Part shown: one piece after another, positions 18,606-28,486 of the stretch
Layout of the letters: every line of letters starts with the position of its first letter
Numbering within the stretch: position 1 is the first letter of the stretch
NCBI GenBank assembly: GCA_903904685.1
Contig: CAIVDS010000058.1
Location: forward strand, 62,001-126,000
Direction: 5' to 3'
Source: an uncultured Verrucomicrobiota bacterium
Lineage (GTDB): Bacteria; Verrucomicrobiota; Verrucomicrobiia; Opitutales; Opitutaceae
Length of the DNA stretch: 64,000 nucleotides
Notes under the pieces: generated by a model
The model's database searches: none
What the model saw: only the letters and a program-made list of their open reading frames with translations
What the model was told of the DNA's origin: nothing
Translations under genes and position numbers: made by a program

Positions 18606-19226
18606 TCATTTCCGGTTACGGACCGATTCTGCGATTGAGGCACTCACGGCATCAGCGATTGAGCGTTCGTTCTTGGTGGAGGTGACAGGTGCCTGCACTG
18701 CCTTTCCGGCGTCGTTCCCGTTCCTCATGGCAGCTTCAATAAGTCGGTTGATCTCATTTCTATCATATGCCTGTTTTGCTGGGATATGGATAATCGGTAA
18801 GCCACCGGATGCGAATACATTATCAACAAATGAGTCGCGTGAAATTCTTTTTTCTTCTTCGTGCGAACTATCGTCCAACTCAATGCCAAGAAGCGGCTTC
18901 CCATCACTTTTTTGGATAAATAAGAAATCCACATGCTTTGCGGCGATGCGATTCAATGCACGCTGACGGTCGCCTCTTTCCAGTCCCTTTTTTATCCCGA
19001 AAATATCGGCCAATCTAACTTTGGATGTGATGCCGATTCCGTCATAATTTAAAGTCTCAAGAACACCGAAAAAGGAACGCTCTGCCGGTGTGAATAGTGA
19101 CTTTTGGAGGAAGTAAACATCAGGCTTCGCGCTGGGCTCTGAGGCTCCGGCTTTTGCTTTTAGTGCGGCGAGCGCAATTGCGATGACGACAAACAGAACG
19201 ACGACGATGATTAGAATTGTAGGCAT
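18606..19226 (-). CDS. DUF2726 domain protein with N-terminal membrane anchor
   Basis: A 206-residue protein. A hydrophobic helix at ~3-24 is followed by a DUF2726 domain (~45-150) with LTPAERSFFGVLE, RALNRIAAKHVDFLF and LLGIELDDSSHE. DUF2726 is related to the PD-(D/E)XK nuclease fold; the acidic pair in GIELDDSSH and a preceding KHVDFL fit such a site, but activity is unproven. It is the last gene of the element, next to the tRNA, a common cargo position. A role in defence or DNA processing at the membrane is conceivable and untested. It starts 50 bp after the int stop. Confidence 0.8.
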   Translation of the reverse strand: MPTILIIVVVLFVVIAIALAALKAKAGASEPSAKPDVYFLQKSLFTPAERSFFGVLETLNYDGIGITSKVRLADIFGIKKGLERGDRQRALNRIAAKHVDFLFIQKSDGKPLLGIELDDSSHEEEKRISRDSFVDNVFASGGLPIIHIPAKQAYDRNEINRLIEAAMRNGNDAGKAVQAPVTSTKNERSIADAVSASIAESVRNRK

Positions 19227-19276
19227 TTTTTTTGGAGAGGGGGTAAGGTTGATAATGCAACAGCGAGTGCCGATGG

Positions 19277-20383
19277 CTAGACGGCATTTCGCTGGAACAT
19301 TGGAATCGACGGCAAAGCAGCCAATGCCGCGGAAAGGTCCAACTGCGCGGCATCCGTGTAAACCTTCATGGTCAGTTTTGGGTCACTGTGCCGCATCAGT
19401 TGCATTGCCTCATTCAGAGGCACCCCCGACAACGCCAGCAGCGTGCAGAAGGTCGCCCGTAGTGCGTGGAAATCCAATCGCCGTCCCGTGGCATCCATGA
19501 AGGAAATTCCCGCTTTTTCTAAGTCCTTTTGCAGCGTTCGCACCCGTGGCACCTCATCATGGAAAACCCATTGAAACGGCGCAACGTCAGTCGGACGGAT
19601 TGATCGCAGCGACTCCACCACTTCCGGACGCAGAGGGAGATTTGCCTCTTTCTTGTTTTTAGTGATCGACGCCGGCGCACAAACAAATGGCTTCACCTCA
19701 TCCAGGTGAAGGTCACCCCAGCGGAGTTGGTTCAATTCGCGCCGACGCAGCCCCGTGTAAACCGCTGTCATATAAATCACTCGTCGCAAAGGCGGAGCCA
19801 CGGCGAGCAATTTACAGACATCCTCATGGCTTAAGGCACGGCGGTATTGAGCCTTGCCGCGTGTGTCCACGCGTTCGACATATTTGAGCGGATTCGCCAT
19901 CAGCATCCGTTGACCCTCCAACCAGTCGAAAAATTTTTTCGCGCAGGAAAGGAGGTCATTTGTGGTTTTCCCGCTCAGCCCGCACTGGTTGCGCCATTGG
20001 CAAAAGGAGCGGGTTGTGACGTCCTGAATTTTCACCCACCGGCACCGCTCGAAAAGTTTTCTGAGGATGGTGCGGTATTTCTTGATGGTGCGAGGAGTTC
20101 GCCTCCGCGATTCCAGCTCGACGAGAAATTCCGTCATGAGATCGACGAGCGAACGCTCCGCAGCTTCACGGACCGGCTTGGGCGGAATGATGCCGTTGTG
20201 CTCCTTTTCTCGTTCTTCCGCGATTCGTCCCAGCTTCTGGAGAGCAAACCGTTTGTCGGTTGTGTTAAGGGCAATGGTGCTGACCGTAGTTTCCCACGGC
20301 ATGCGCAAACGGCCTGACCAGCTGACGGCCTCTTTTATTTCACCATCCACCCGCCGCCGTTGCTTGAAGACGGAGCAGATCAT
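19277..20383 (-). CDS. int: Tyrosine integrase of the tRNA-Pro element
   Basis: A 368-residue tyrosine recombinase that should catalyse integration and excision at the 33-bp att core. It has an N-terminal arm-binding-like segment (MICSVFKQRRRVDGE), a SAM-like core-binding domain at ~75-165 and a catalytic domain with all six residues: Arg in TGLRRREL (~213), Lys near 244, HALR (His 306, Arg 309), His 332 in RHSD, and Tyr 342 in VYTD. Its ATG overlaps the stop of the shifted xis frame as ATGA. An in-frame extension upstream to 20545 is only read-through of the xis region and was rejected. Confidence 0.92.
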   Translation of the reverse strand: MICSVFKQRRRVDGEIKEAVSWSGRLRMPWETTVSTIALNTTDKRFALQKLGRIAEEREKEHNGIIPPKPVREAAERSLVDLMTEFLVELESRRRTPRTIKKYRTILRKLFERCRWVKIQDVTTRSFCQWRNQCGLSGKTTNDLLSCAKKFFDWLEGQRMLMANPLKYVERVDTRGKAQYRRALSHEDVCKLLAVAPPLRRVIYMTAVYTGLRRRELNQLRWGDLHLDEVKPFVCAPASITKNKKEANLPLRPEVVESLRSIRPTDVAPFQWVFHDEVPRVRTLQKDLEKAGISFMDATGRRLDFHALRATFCTLLALSGVPLNEAMQLMRHSDPKLTMKVYTDAAQLDLSAALAALPSIPMFQRNAV

Positions 20384-20600
20384 GTGAGTGAGGGGCTGGC
20401 AGGCGTGCCCTTGAGGGTTGCGATGTAGGCCCGCACGTCCGCATCTGAAAAGCGGAGCGAGCGACCAATTCTCAACGGTTGAGGGAAATGCTTTTTGCGA
20501 TTTCCCGTTCGATGGTGCGAGGGCAGACGCGAAGAATCGCGGCAACTTCTTTGAGCGTCAGGAAATTTTCTTCCGACGCCAAAACACTGAATGCGGACAT
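20380..20600 (-). CDS. xis: Excisionase-type HTH protein, reading frame broken by a -1 shift
   Basis: The N-terminal half reads MSAFSVLASEENFLTLKEVA... with the excisionase HTH (AILRVCPRTIEREIAK), then hits a stop at 20472 after six unrelated codons. In the -1 frame the expected C-terminus follows at once: KHFPQPLRIGRSLRFSDADV and on to ATLKGTPASPSLT, stopping at 20380-20382 inside the int ATG. The junction is a run of five A (minus strand, 20492-20496), where reading AAA again gives the canonical KKHFPQ. This could be programmed frameshifting, transcript slippage, mutation or an assembly error. An upstream ATG at 20831 overlapping the rep stop gives a longer alternative N-terminus. Confidence 0.75.
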
Positions 20601-20827
20601 GGTAGGTTCATGATTAAGGGAGAGTGCCCCGCGATCCGTTGCGTTTGTGCAGCGTGCCGCCTTGAGCTCATTCCCGCCTACTGGCGTCCGGGTCAGTGTA
20701 TGTAGTTGCGAGGGTTCACGCACGTAGCCGGACATTCTGTGCGATACTACCCCGCTTAATTTATTCTTCGGCGAGCACCCCAAAAACACGCTTTCTCGTC
20801 CGAAAGTCAATATAGGTCGAGTCGGTT

Positions 20828-21772
20828 TCATATGACTTGAAGCGACTCTGGATGACTTCCGACGACAGGCAGGAGGGGAATCACGACTCCGGTGAGATAC
20901 TGCACCCCGTTATGCATCCTGATCGACGACAGGCGCGCTTTCACCATTGCTCCGACTTCCGCAGGCAGCACCACAGCTTTTACGTCCGCGCCACGAGGAA
21001 GCCACTCCCTCACATGTTGGGTGTTCCCGCCGCACTCGACCACATGCTCGATGTAGGCCGATTCAATTCTCGTTCCCGTTGTGTCGTCCTTCTGAATTTT
21101 TTGCGTGACGGTCAATCCACGGTATTCGCCCACGACGACGAACTCACCGGTTTCGATCATGCTTTTAAGCAGTCCATCCCACTGAACGGCGGAAATGAAA
21201 AGCCGCTGGATTTCCTCCTGCGCTGGAGTTTCCGCCACGCGGATACGGGTCCGGACCGGTTCCACGCCTTCGACGGTCAACTCGACAATGGTGAACGCTC
21301 GGCCTTCCCACATTTTCGGGAGATACCGCGTTTTCGATGAGGCTTTGACGCGGTTGACCGGCACGCCATCGAAGCCCACGCACGCCCACCGGCGCAGTCC
21401 TTTGGTCAAGATGCCGCGTGAATCCTTATTAAGATACTTGGCCACATACCCCGCACTTGAAGCCCGAATTTCTTTCACGTTGATGCGTCCGAATCCGTAA
21501 CGCTCAACCGTCTTGCGGATTTCGTTAACATCCCAGCGGTCAGGAGTGACGCAGTGATAGTGCCACCGGCCATTTTTTCCGCCCGATTCAAGGACGCGCA
21601 CGCACACGCGGTCCGAATCGACGAGCCAGCGGACAAACAGCCGCCAACGACGCGCGGCCTCATCTGGGGAAACATCATCGGCAAAAGTGAACGTCCACAG
21701 GTAGCAATTCGCAGCCTCACGGAAGAGGAACTGGATGGAAAGAGAGCACGCCGCTTTGGAAAGGTTAGACAT
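20828..21772 (-). CDS. rep: HUH-type rolling-circle replication initiator (Rep)
   Basis: A 314-residue protein with the three Rep motifs: motif 1 YLWTFTFADD (~24-33), motif 2 RWHYHCV with the metal-binding HxH (His 71, His 73), and motif 3 AGYVAKYLNK with two candidate nicking tyrosines (109 and 113). This layout matches rolling-circle initiators of plasmids, inoviruses and microvirus VP4-like proteins. It would nick the double-strand origin, here probably in the hairpin-rich segment just upstream. A clear GGAGG lies 5 bases before its ATG, unlike most genes in this window, which hints at a different origin. The stop overlaps an ATG at 20831 as ATGA. Confidence 0.85.
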   Translation of the reverse strand: MSNLSKAACSLSIQFLFREAANCYLWTFTFADDVSPDEAARRWRLFVRWLVDSDRVCVRVLESGGKNGRWHYHCVTPDRWDVNEIRKTVERYGFGRINVKEIRASSAGYVAKYLNKDSRGILTKGLRRWACVGFDGVPVNRVKASSKTRYLPKMWEGRAFTIVELTVEGVEPVRTRIRVAETPAQEEIQRLFISAVQWDGLLKSMIETGEFVVVGEYRGLTVTQKIQKDDTTGTRIESAYIEHVVECGGNTQHVREWLPRGADVKAVVLPAEVGAMVKARLSSIRMHNGVQYLTGVVIPLLPVVGSHPESLQVI

Positions 21773-22083
21773 GGTAACCTCCGTTACGTTGTTCCCTCAT
21801 ATACAAGGTTAGGAGGGCAACGGCGGGGCGGCCTTCGGCCGCCTCCGCTCGTGCCCTCCGAATGCCTTGGGTTAAACGCGGGCTACCGCGACCGGCTTCG
21901 CCTTCACACCGCCATCCCTTGGGGATGGGTGGTCGGTGTGATCGCTGTCTGCCAGACTGTCCGTCTGCCGTGCGTGTTCGTGCGGCACCGGATACCGGTG
22001 CGGCGTGTGTGTTTCCTGTGTGCATCCTGTGCGACTCCTTTGGCTTTCCATTGGTTTATCGCCAGTTGCGGGGTGGGCTGGTA
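21773..22083. other. Non-coding hairpin-rich segment, candidate rolling-circle origin
   Basis: Three hairpins lie in 310 bp between rep and attR. One: GGAGGGCA (21812-21819) pairs with TGCCCTCC (21852-21859) and encloses a GC-rich stem (21825-21845, loop TTC). Two: CACACCG and CCATCCC (21905-21918) pair with GGGATGG (21922-21928) and CGGTGTG (21934-21940). Three: GCACCGG/CCGGTGC (21985-22001, loop ATA). Such structures next to a Rep gene are typical of double- or single-strand origins. No nick site was identified, and no gene is supported here. Confidence 0.55.
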
Positions 22084-22116
22084 GAGTTCGAATCTCACCA
22101 GCCCGACCATTTTCCC
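22084..22116 (+). repeat. attR: right copy of the 33-bp att core
   Basis: Identical to 18424-18456. Together with the eight bases GGGCTGGT at 22075-22082 it forms a hairpin (GGGCTGGT-A-GAG, loop TTCGAAT, CTC-ACCAGCCC), which mimics the tRNA acceptor/T-arm sequence on the element side. Confidence 0.9.
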
Positions 22117-22250
22117 ATAACAATGGGTTTGCCCATTTTACGGGGATTTACCGTAAATGTATGTTCATGGGGTTTTGTTCCCCTTGGCGTTATTGGTTAT
22201 TTTATGTTTCATTATAATAATGATAGAGTTATAGAGAGATTAAAACAGGG

Positions 22251-22278
22251 TTGACGGTTAGGGTATTCACCCTAATTT
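22251..22278 (+). promoter_or_regulatory. Possible promoter with embedded inverted repeat
   Basis: TTGACG (22251-22256) and TAATTT (22273-22278) are separated by 16 bp. The inverted repeat TTAGGGT-ATTC-ACCCTAA (22258-22275) fills the spacer and could be an operator. The gene start at 22287 would make the transcript almost leaderless. The surrounding 170 bp (22117-22286) is AT-rich and also holds TTTACGG/CCGTAAA (22137-22157). Confidence 0.3.
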
Positions 22279-22286
22279 AATGGTGT

Positions 22287-23213
22287 ATGAGGTTCGGACA
22301 TTTCTTCTTTTGTGTCATGGCGATTGTGGGTGCTTTAAGCATCGACGGCATTGCACGCGGCGGCTCTGCAACGAATCTCAGCGGGCTTTATTACACGGGT
22401 CTGAACAGTAGTGGTACCTTGCAGTCTGGTGGTGGCCAAGACGCCAACTGGGACGTTACCTACGCTTTTGTGGGCGGAACGCGTTATCGTAATACAAGTA
22501 CCTACACCAGTCCGGCCGGAGCCTACGTGTTGGCCAGCACGGCTAATAGCGGCGGAACGGCGAACTATATCGATGGAGCTTATGTGCCCAATACGAGTTC
22601 GGCCCAGTGGATCACGGCACCTGGTGCGATGACCGCGACTAGTGGAGGCACGGTAAATGTTGGTGGCGATAATCTGCCGGGCAATGGCACCACGGGCACC
22701 AACACGGCGTTTTATGTTTATCAGCTGGCTTTTACGATAACCGGCACGGGCACCGGAGTCGTCACGAACCAAGTTGCGATCAGTCTGACGATCGCAGCGG
22801 ATGATTCTTATGACATTTATGTCACGCCATCTGCACTCACGGTCAGCTCCGGCGGGACGATTACTTCCACCTATGGCATATCCGCGTCGGGCACCGCTGC
22901 GTGGAGCAATACGACTGCACAGAGTCTTCAAAACTTTGGCACCGGTGGCGCGAATAACACGACTTTCAATATTGGAACCAATTATCTTACGGTCGTTGTG
23001 CGCAACTCCAACAGCGTTACCGGCACGAGCACCAGCACTGCCCTCAATCCCAGCGGTCTCCTGATGTATCAAGTGGGCGCCATGGCGACGATCGATGGTC
23101 GGCCGGTGCCTGAAGTAGGCGCATGGCTGCCTTTGCTGGGGGCGTTGGGATTGTATGGGCTTTTCGCTTGGAGACGGCATGGACAGACCGCAAACTTATC
23201 TTGGTGGCAGTGA
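22287..23213 (+). CDS. PEP-CTERM-type secreted surface protein
   Basis: A 308-residue exported protein. A hydrophobic N-terminus (MRFGHFFFCVMAIVGALS) acts as signal peptide. The body is rich in Gly, Ser, Thr and Asn, as in low-complexity beta surface proteins. The last 35 residues are a PEP-CTERM-like sorting signal: VPEVGAWLP, a hydrophobic helix, then AWRRH. The usual consensus is VPEPS; here Pro4 is replaced by Val, so recognition by an exosortase is likely but the motif is atypical. No exosortase gene is in the window. It is codon-poor in GC compared with neighbours and lies right beside the mobile element. Confidence 0.82.
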   Translation: MRFGHFFFCVMAIVGALSIDGIARGGSATNLSGLYYTGLNSSGTLQSGGGQDANWDVTYAFVGGTRYRNTSTYTSPAGAYVLASTANSGGTANYIDGAYVPNTSSAQWITAPGAMTATSGGTVNVGGDNLPGNGTTGTNTAFYVYQLAFTITGTGTGVVTNQVAISLTIAADDSYDIYVTPSALTVSSGGTITSTYGISASGTAAWSNTTAQSLQNFGTGGANNTTFNIGTNYLTVVVRNSNSVTGTSTSTALNPSGLLMYQVGAMATIDGRPVPEVGAWLPLLGALGLYGLFAWRRHGQTANLSWWQ

Positions 23214-23267
23214 TTTGAGCTTGGCTAAAATCTGTGCGGTCTGCCGCGGTTTGAAGCGGCACCGTTG

Positions 23268-25085
23268 CTAGCGCATCGCTTGTTTGATCAAGGAGGTTTC
23301 CTCTTTTGTCAGGGTATCGGGAGAGAGTGTTGCAAGCACTGTTCGGGCTTCGGCTTTTTGCTGCGTGCCAGCGAGGGCCAAGCCGTAGGGGAGGGTGATG
23401 ACAGGTGAATTTTTCCAATGGTCGGCCACGGGCTTGAGAATTTCCAAGGCTTCGGTCGCCCGGTTTTGGGTACAGAGCACGAGAGCGTAGGTCGCCCGGT
23501 AGGCGATGCTGTCAGGGAATTTCTTGAAATTTTCGACGGCGATTTGTTCGCCGGCGCGGAGGTCGTCACCGGTGAGCGTGGCGAAGAAGGCGTAGTTGTT
23601 GGCAATCGACGGATCATCGGCCCGCAGTGAGTGGAGGCGTCGGAAGACCCGGCATTGGCCGGTGGCGTCGCGTTCGACTTGATAATGGCGGGCGAGCGTG
23701 CCGAGGGCTTGTATGGCGATCTCGGGTTGGTCAGCGATGGCCCACAGAAGTGTGACGGCGTTATCCCAGAGACCCCAGCTGTAGAGCGTGTCGGCGGTGA
23801 AAATAGTGCGTCCGCCATCGGAGGTGGCGCGGGATTGGAGTGTCTTCCACAGTTCTTGCGCAAGGCTGGTCTGGTTGAGTTGGCGGGCGGCCTGCAGTGT
23901 GTAGGCAAGGCGGAGGGATTCGAGATCCGTGCCCCAGTCGGCATCTCTGGTCCATGCGAGCAGTGCGGACCAGTCTGCCAACTGACGGAGGGATTCGGCG
24001 ATGCTGACTGCGGCCGGAAGTGCCTTTGTGAGTGTAGGCGGAAGCTTTTTAACCCACGCGATGGCTTCGCCGCTTCGTCCGATTTGATTGAGCCAGCTGA
24101 GCAGCAATGCGATGTTTCCGGAGTCGACCGCATGGTTTTTTTCCATGATGGCAAGGACTTCGGCGAAGCGCGTTTTGTCCGTTTTTGAGAGGGCGAGCAG
24201 GCAGTTGGGAATGTCGCCCAACGTGCATCGGGGATGGGCGCGGAGGGTGTCGGCCCAATGGAGCATGGCGGGCCGATCATCATGGATGAGCGCATCGGCA
24301 AGGAGGGTGCGCAAGACGTTGGCGCCCCATTCCACGCTGGCGGTCCATTTGCCGAGCAGATCAAGTCCGCGTTTGCGGTCGGTCTCGTCGTGGGCGTTGA
24401 GTAGGATTGTTCCAAGGGGGACTTCGTCGATCGGTAGCGGACCGTCGAGTCGCAGTGCTGTTTCGAAATGGGCGCGGGCGGTGGAAAACTCACCGCGGCG
24501 TCGGGCGATTTCGCCGAGCATCCGCTGGGCGTAGGGTGAGGCGGCAAGGCTGGTATTCGGAAGCGTGGCCAGGGCGCGTTCGGTTTCCTCCAATTGATTA
24601 TCCAGGAGGGCGTCCGCCGCCCATTGCAGGATGAGATCGGCGTTGCCCTGCATAAGGGAGGCTGCGTGGCGCGAGCAATCCACGGCGCGTGACTTGTTGC
24701 CGCCGAGTCTGGCCAGGGAGGCCGCCACCTGCCACGACTCCGACTGCTCCGGAGCGATTTCGAGTGCCTCGTGGACGGCTTCGGCGGCGTGATCGAGCCG
24801 TCCGGCGGCAAGCCATCCTCGGGCGATGCTGATGACGTTGCGCTGGTTCCACCAAGGGTAAATCCATACTATGGCGAGCGTGATCAGAATTCCTGCCCCA
24901 ACCGCTGCGTAAATGGTCCGGCGGAGTTTATGTTTGGCTTCGATCAAATCCAGCAACCGCCACCATTGCTCGCGAAGATCAAACGCAGCTTTTCGTTTCA
25001 GCCAGCCGCTCACTTTCTTGAAATTTGACTTCTCATCTTCTGAATCGGGAAGTCGGCTGTTATCTGCGTCGTGGGGAGGAGGCAT
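23268..25085 (-). CDS. TPR-repeat protein with one membrane helix
   Basis: A 605-residue protein. The first ~55 residues are polar (cytoplasmic by the positive-inside rule), a single helix at ~58-78 follows (YAAVGAGILITLAIVWIYPWW), and the rest is helical repeats of TPR type, for example GWLAAGRLDHAAEAVHEALE and EIARRRGEFSTARAHFETAL. It probably acts as a scaffold outside the inner membrane. No enzymatic motif is seen. It sits between the PEP-CTERM gene and ligA on the opposite strand; in Verrucomicrobiota such TPR proteins often accompany exosortase loci, but that link is inference. Confidence 0.72.
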   Translation of the reverse strand: MPPPHDADNSRLPDSEDEKSNFKKVSGWLKRKAAFDLREQWWRLLDLIEAKHKLRRTIYAAVGAGILITLAIVWIYPWWNQRNVISIARGWLAAGRLDHAAEAVHEALEIAPEQSESWQVAASLARLGGNKSRAVDCSRHAASLMQGNADLILQWAADALLDNQLEETERALATLPNTSLAASPYAQRMLGEIARRRGEFSTARAHFETALRLDGPLPIDEVPLGTILLNAHDETDRKRGLDLLGKWTASVEWGANVLRTLLADALIHDDRPAMLHWADTLRAHPRCTLGDIPNCLLALSKTDKTRFAEVLAIMEKNHAVDSGNIALLLSWLNQIGRSGEAIAWVKKLPPTLTKALPAAVSIAESLRQLADWSALLAWTRDADWGTDLESLRLAYTLQAARQLNQTSLAQELWKTLQSRATSDGGRTIFTADTLYSWGLWDNAVTLLWAIADQPEIAIQALGTLARHYQVERDATGQCRVFRRLHSLRADDPSIANNYAFFATLTGDDLRAGEQIAVENFKKFPDSIAYRATYALVLCTQNRATEALEILKPVADHWKNSPVITLPYGLALAGTQQKAEARTVLATLSPDTLTKEETSLIKQAMR

Positions 25086-25172
25086 CTGGAGGGAGTGAAC
25101 TTACGTTATCTTTACACATTGCTAAGTAAAAAACAAATCGATGGCTGGCGGTGATTGCCTCCTTGGATTTAA

Positions 25173-27254
<2,082 letters not shown>

Positions 27255-27265
27255 TTTTTACCTTT

Positions 27266-28426
27266 ATGACCGATGACCTTTTCTTAGAGGATTTGGAGCA
27301 TCGGGCGTTTTGGTATTTCTTCGACACGGCGCATCCGCACACGGGATTGATTCCCGATCGTGCGAAGGCCGATGGTTCCAAGCCGGGCGACATGGCCAGC
27401 ATCGCGGCGGTGGGGTTCGGACTCACCGCGCTGGCAATCGGTGCTGAACGCGGTTGGGAGTCGCGCGCCGAGTGCCAGGCCTGCGCCGAACGGGTGTTGC
27501 GCACATTGTGGCGGGATGTGCCGCACGAGCACGGGTTCTTTTTTCACTTTGTGGATATGCGCACGGCGGCACGAGGATGGAATTGTGAGGCGTCGAGCAT
27601 CGACACGGCGCTGGCGTGTTTCGGAGCGTTGTCGGCCGGCCAGTATTTCGGCAGTGTGGTGGCGGAGCTGGCGCAGGCGATTTATGAGCGGGTGGACTGG
27701 GCTTGGATGACGGACAGTGCAGGGCTGATCCGGCATGGCTGGACGCCGGAAACCGGTTTCATGCGTTGGAGCTGGGATCAGTTTTCCGAGCATTGGGGCA
27801 TGACGCGGCTGGCGATGGCGTCATCGACGCATCCCGTGCCGGCGGGCGCGTGGACCGCTTGGAAGCGTACGCCGTGGGTCGAGTATGCGAGCGAACGGTT
27901 CCTGCATCATCCGCCGCTGTTCGTGCACCAGTTTCCGCAGGCGTGGCTCGACTGGCGCGGGTTTACCGACGAGGTGAGCGGAGTTAATTTTTTCGCCAAC
28001 GCCAGCGTGGCGACGCGGGCGCAAAAGCAGTTTTGTCTCGATCTGCGCGGACGATTTCCCGGCTACGAGGGAAATGTGTGGGGGCTTACGTCGTCGGATG
28101 GAGCGGCGGGTTACGTCGATTGGGGCGGGCCGCCGGTACGGGTGGGTGAGGTGGATTTGCGTATCGATGGCACGGTGGTTCCGTGCGCGGCGGCGGGTTC
28201 GCTGCCGTTTGTGCCGGTGGACTGTCTGGCGGCGCTGCGCGAGATGCATGCTCGCTGGGGCGACAGAATTTACGGGCCGTATGGCTTTGCCGATGCGTTT
28301 AATCCGCAGACCGGTTGGGTGGGCACCGATGTGATCGGTATCGACCAAGGTATCACGCTTCTCATGGCGGAGAACTTGCGGACAGGCTTTATCTGGAAGT
28401 TAATGGAACAGTGGCGACCGCTCTAA
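27266..28426 (+). CDS. Glucoamylase-family (PF10091-like) glycoside hydrolase
   Basis: A 386-residue (alpha/alpha)6-type protein. It begins LEDLEHRAFWYFFDTAHPHTG and contains MASIAAVGFGLTALAIGAERGW, SSIDTALACFGAL and SADGAAGY-like GLTSSDGAAGYVDWG, and ends with GIDQGITLLMAENLRTGFIW. These match the glucoamylase-like family that includes GH144 beta-1,2-glucanases. The catalytic residues could not be fixed from sequence alone. No signal peptide is present, so a cytoplasmic location is likely unless the start is wrong. It follows ligA by 11 bp without functional relation. Confidence 0.8.
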   Translation: MTDDLFLEDLEHRAFWYFFDTAHPHTGLIPDRAKADGSKPGDMASIAAVGFGLTALAIGAERGWESRAECQACAERVLRTLWRDVPHEHGFFFHFVDMRTAARGWNCEASSIDTALACFGALSAGQYFGSVVAELAQAIYERVDWAWMTDSAGLIRHGWTPETGFMRWSWDQFSEHWGMTRLAMASSTHPVPAGAWTAWKRTPWVEYASERFLHHPPLFVHQFPQAWLDWRGFTDEVSGVNFFANASVATRAQKQFCLDLRGRFPGYEGNVWGLTSSDGAAGYVDWGGPPVRVGEVDLRIDGTVVPCAAAGSLPFVPVDCLAALREMHARWGDRIYGPYGFADAFNPQTGWVGTDVIGIDQGITLLMAENLRTGFIWKLMEQWRPL

Positions 28427-28430
28427 TAAA

Positions 28431-28456
28431 TCGCCGAAGCCATAAGAGTTCGGCGA
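28431..28456. terminator. Inverted repeat between convergent genes
   Basis: TCGCCGAA and TTCGGCGA are perfect 8-bp arms with a 10-base loop. They lie between the converging glucoamylase-like and Gfo/Idh/MocA genes. It could be a bidirectional terminator, though no T-run follows on either strand. Confidence 0.4.
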
Positions 28457-28486
28457 CGAGGCACGGCACGTGCAGTTTGATGCGAA

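Noticed and set aside
20383-20545. N-terminal extension of the integrase frame upstream of 20383
   Set aside because: The stretch is the xis C-terminus read in the wrong frame; family members start near MICSVFKQ.
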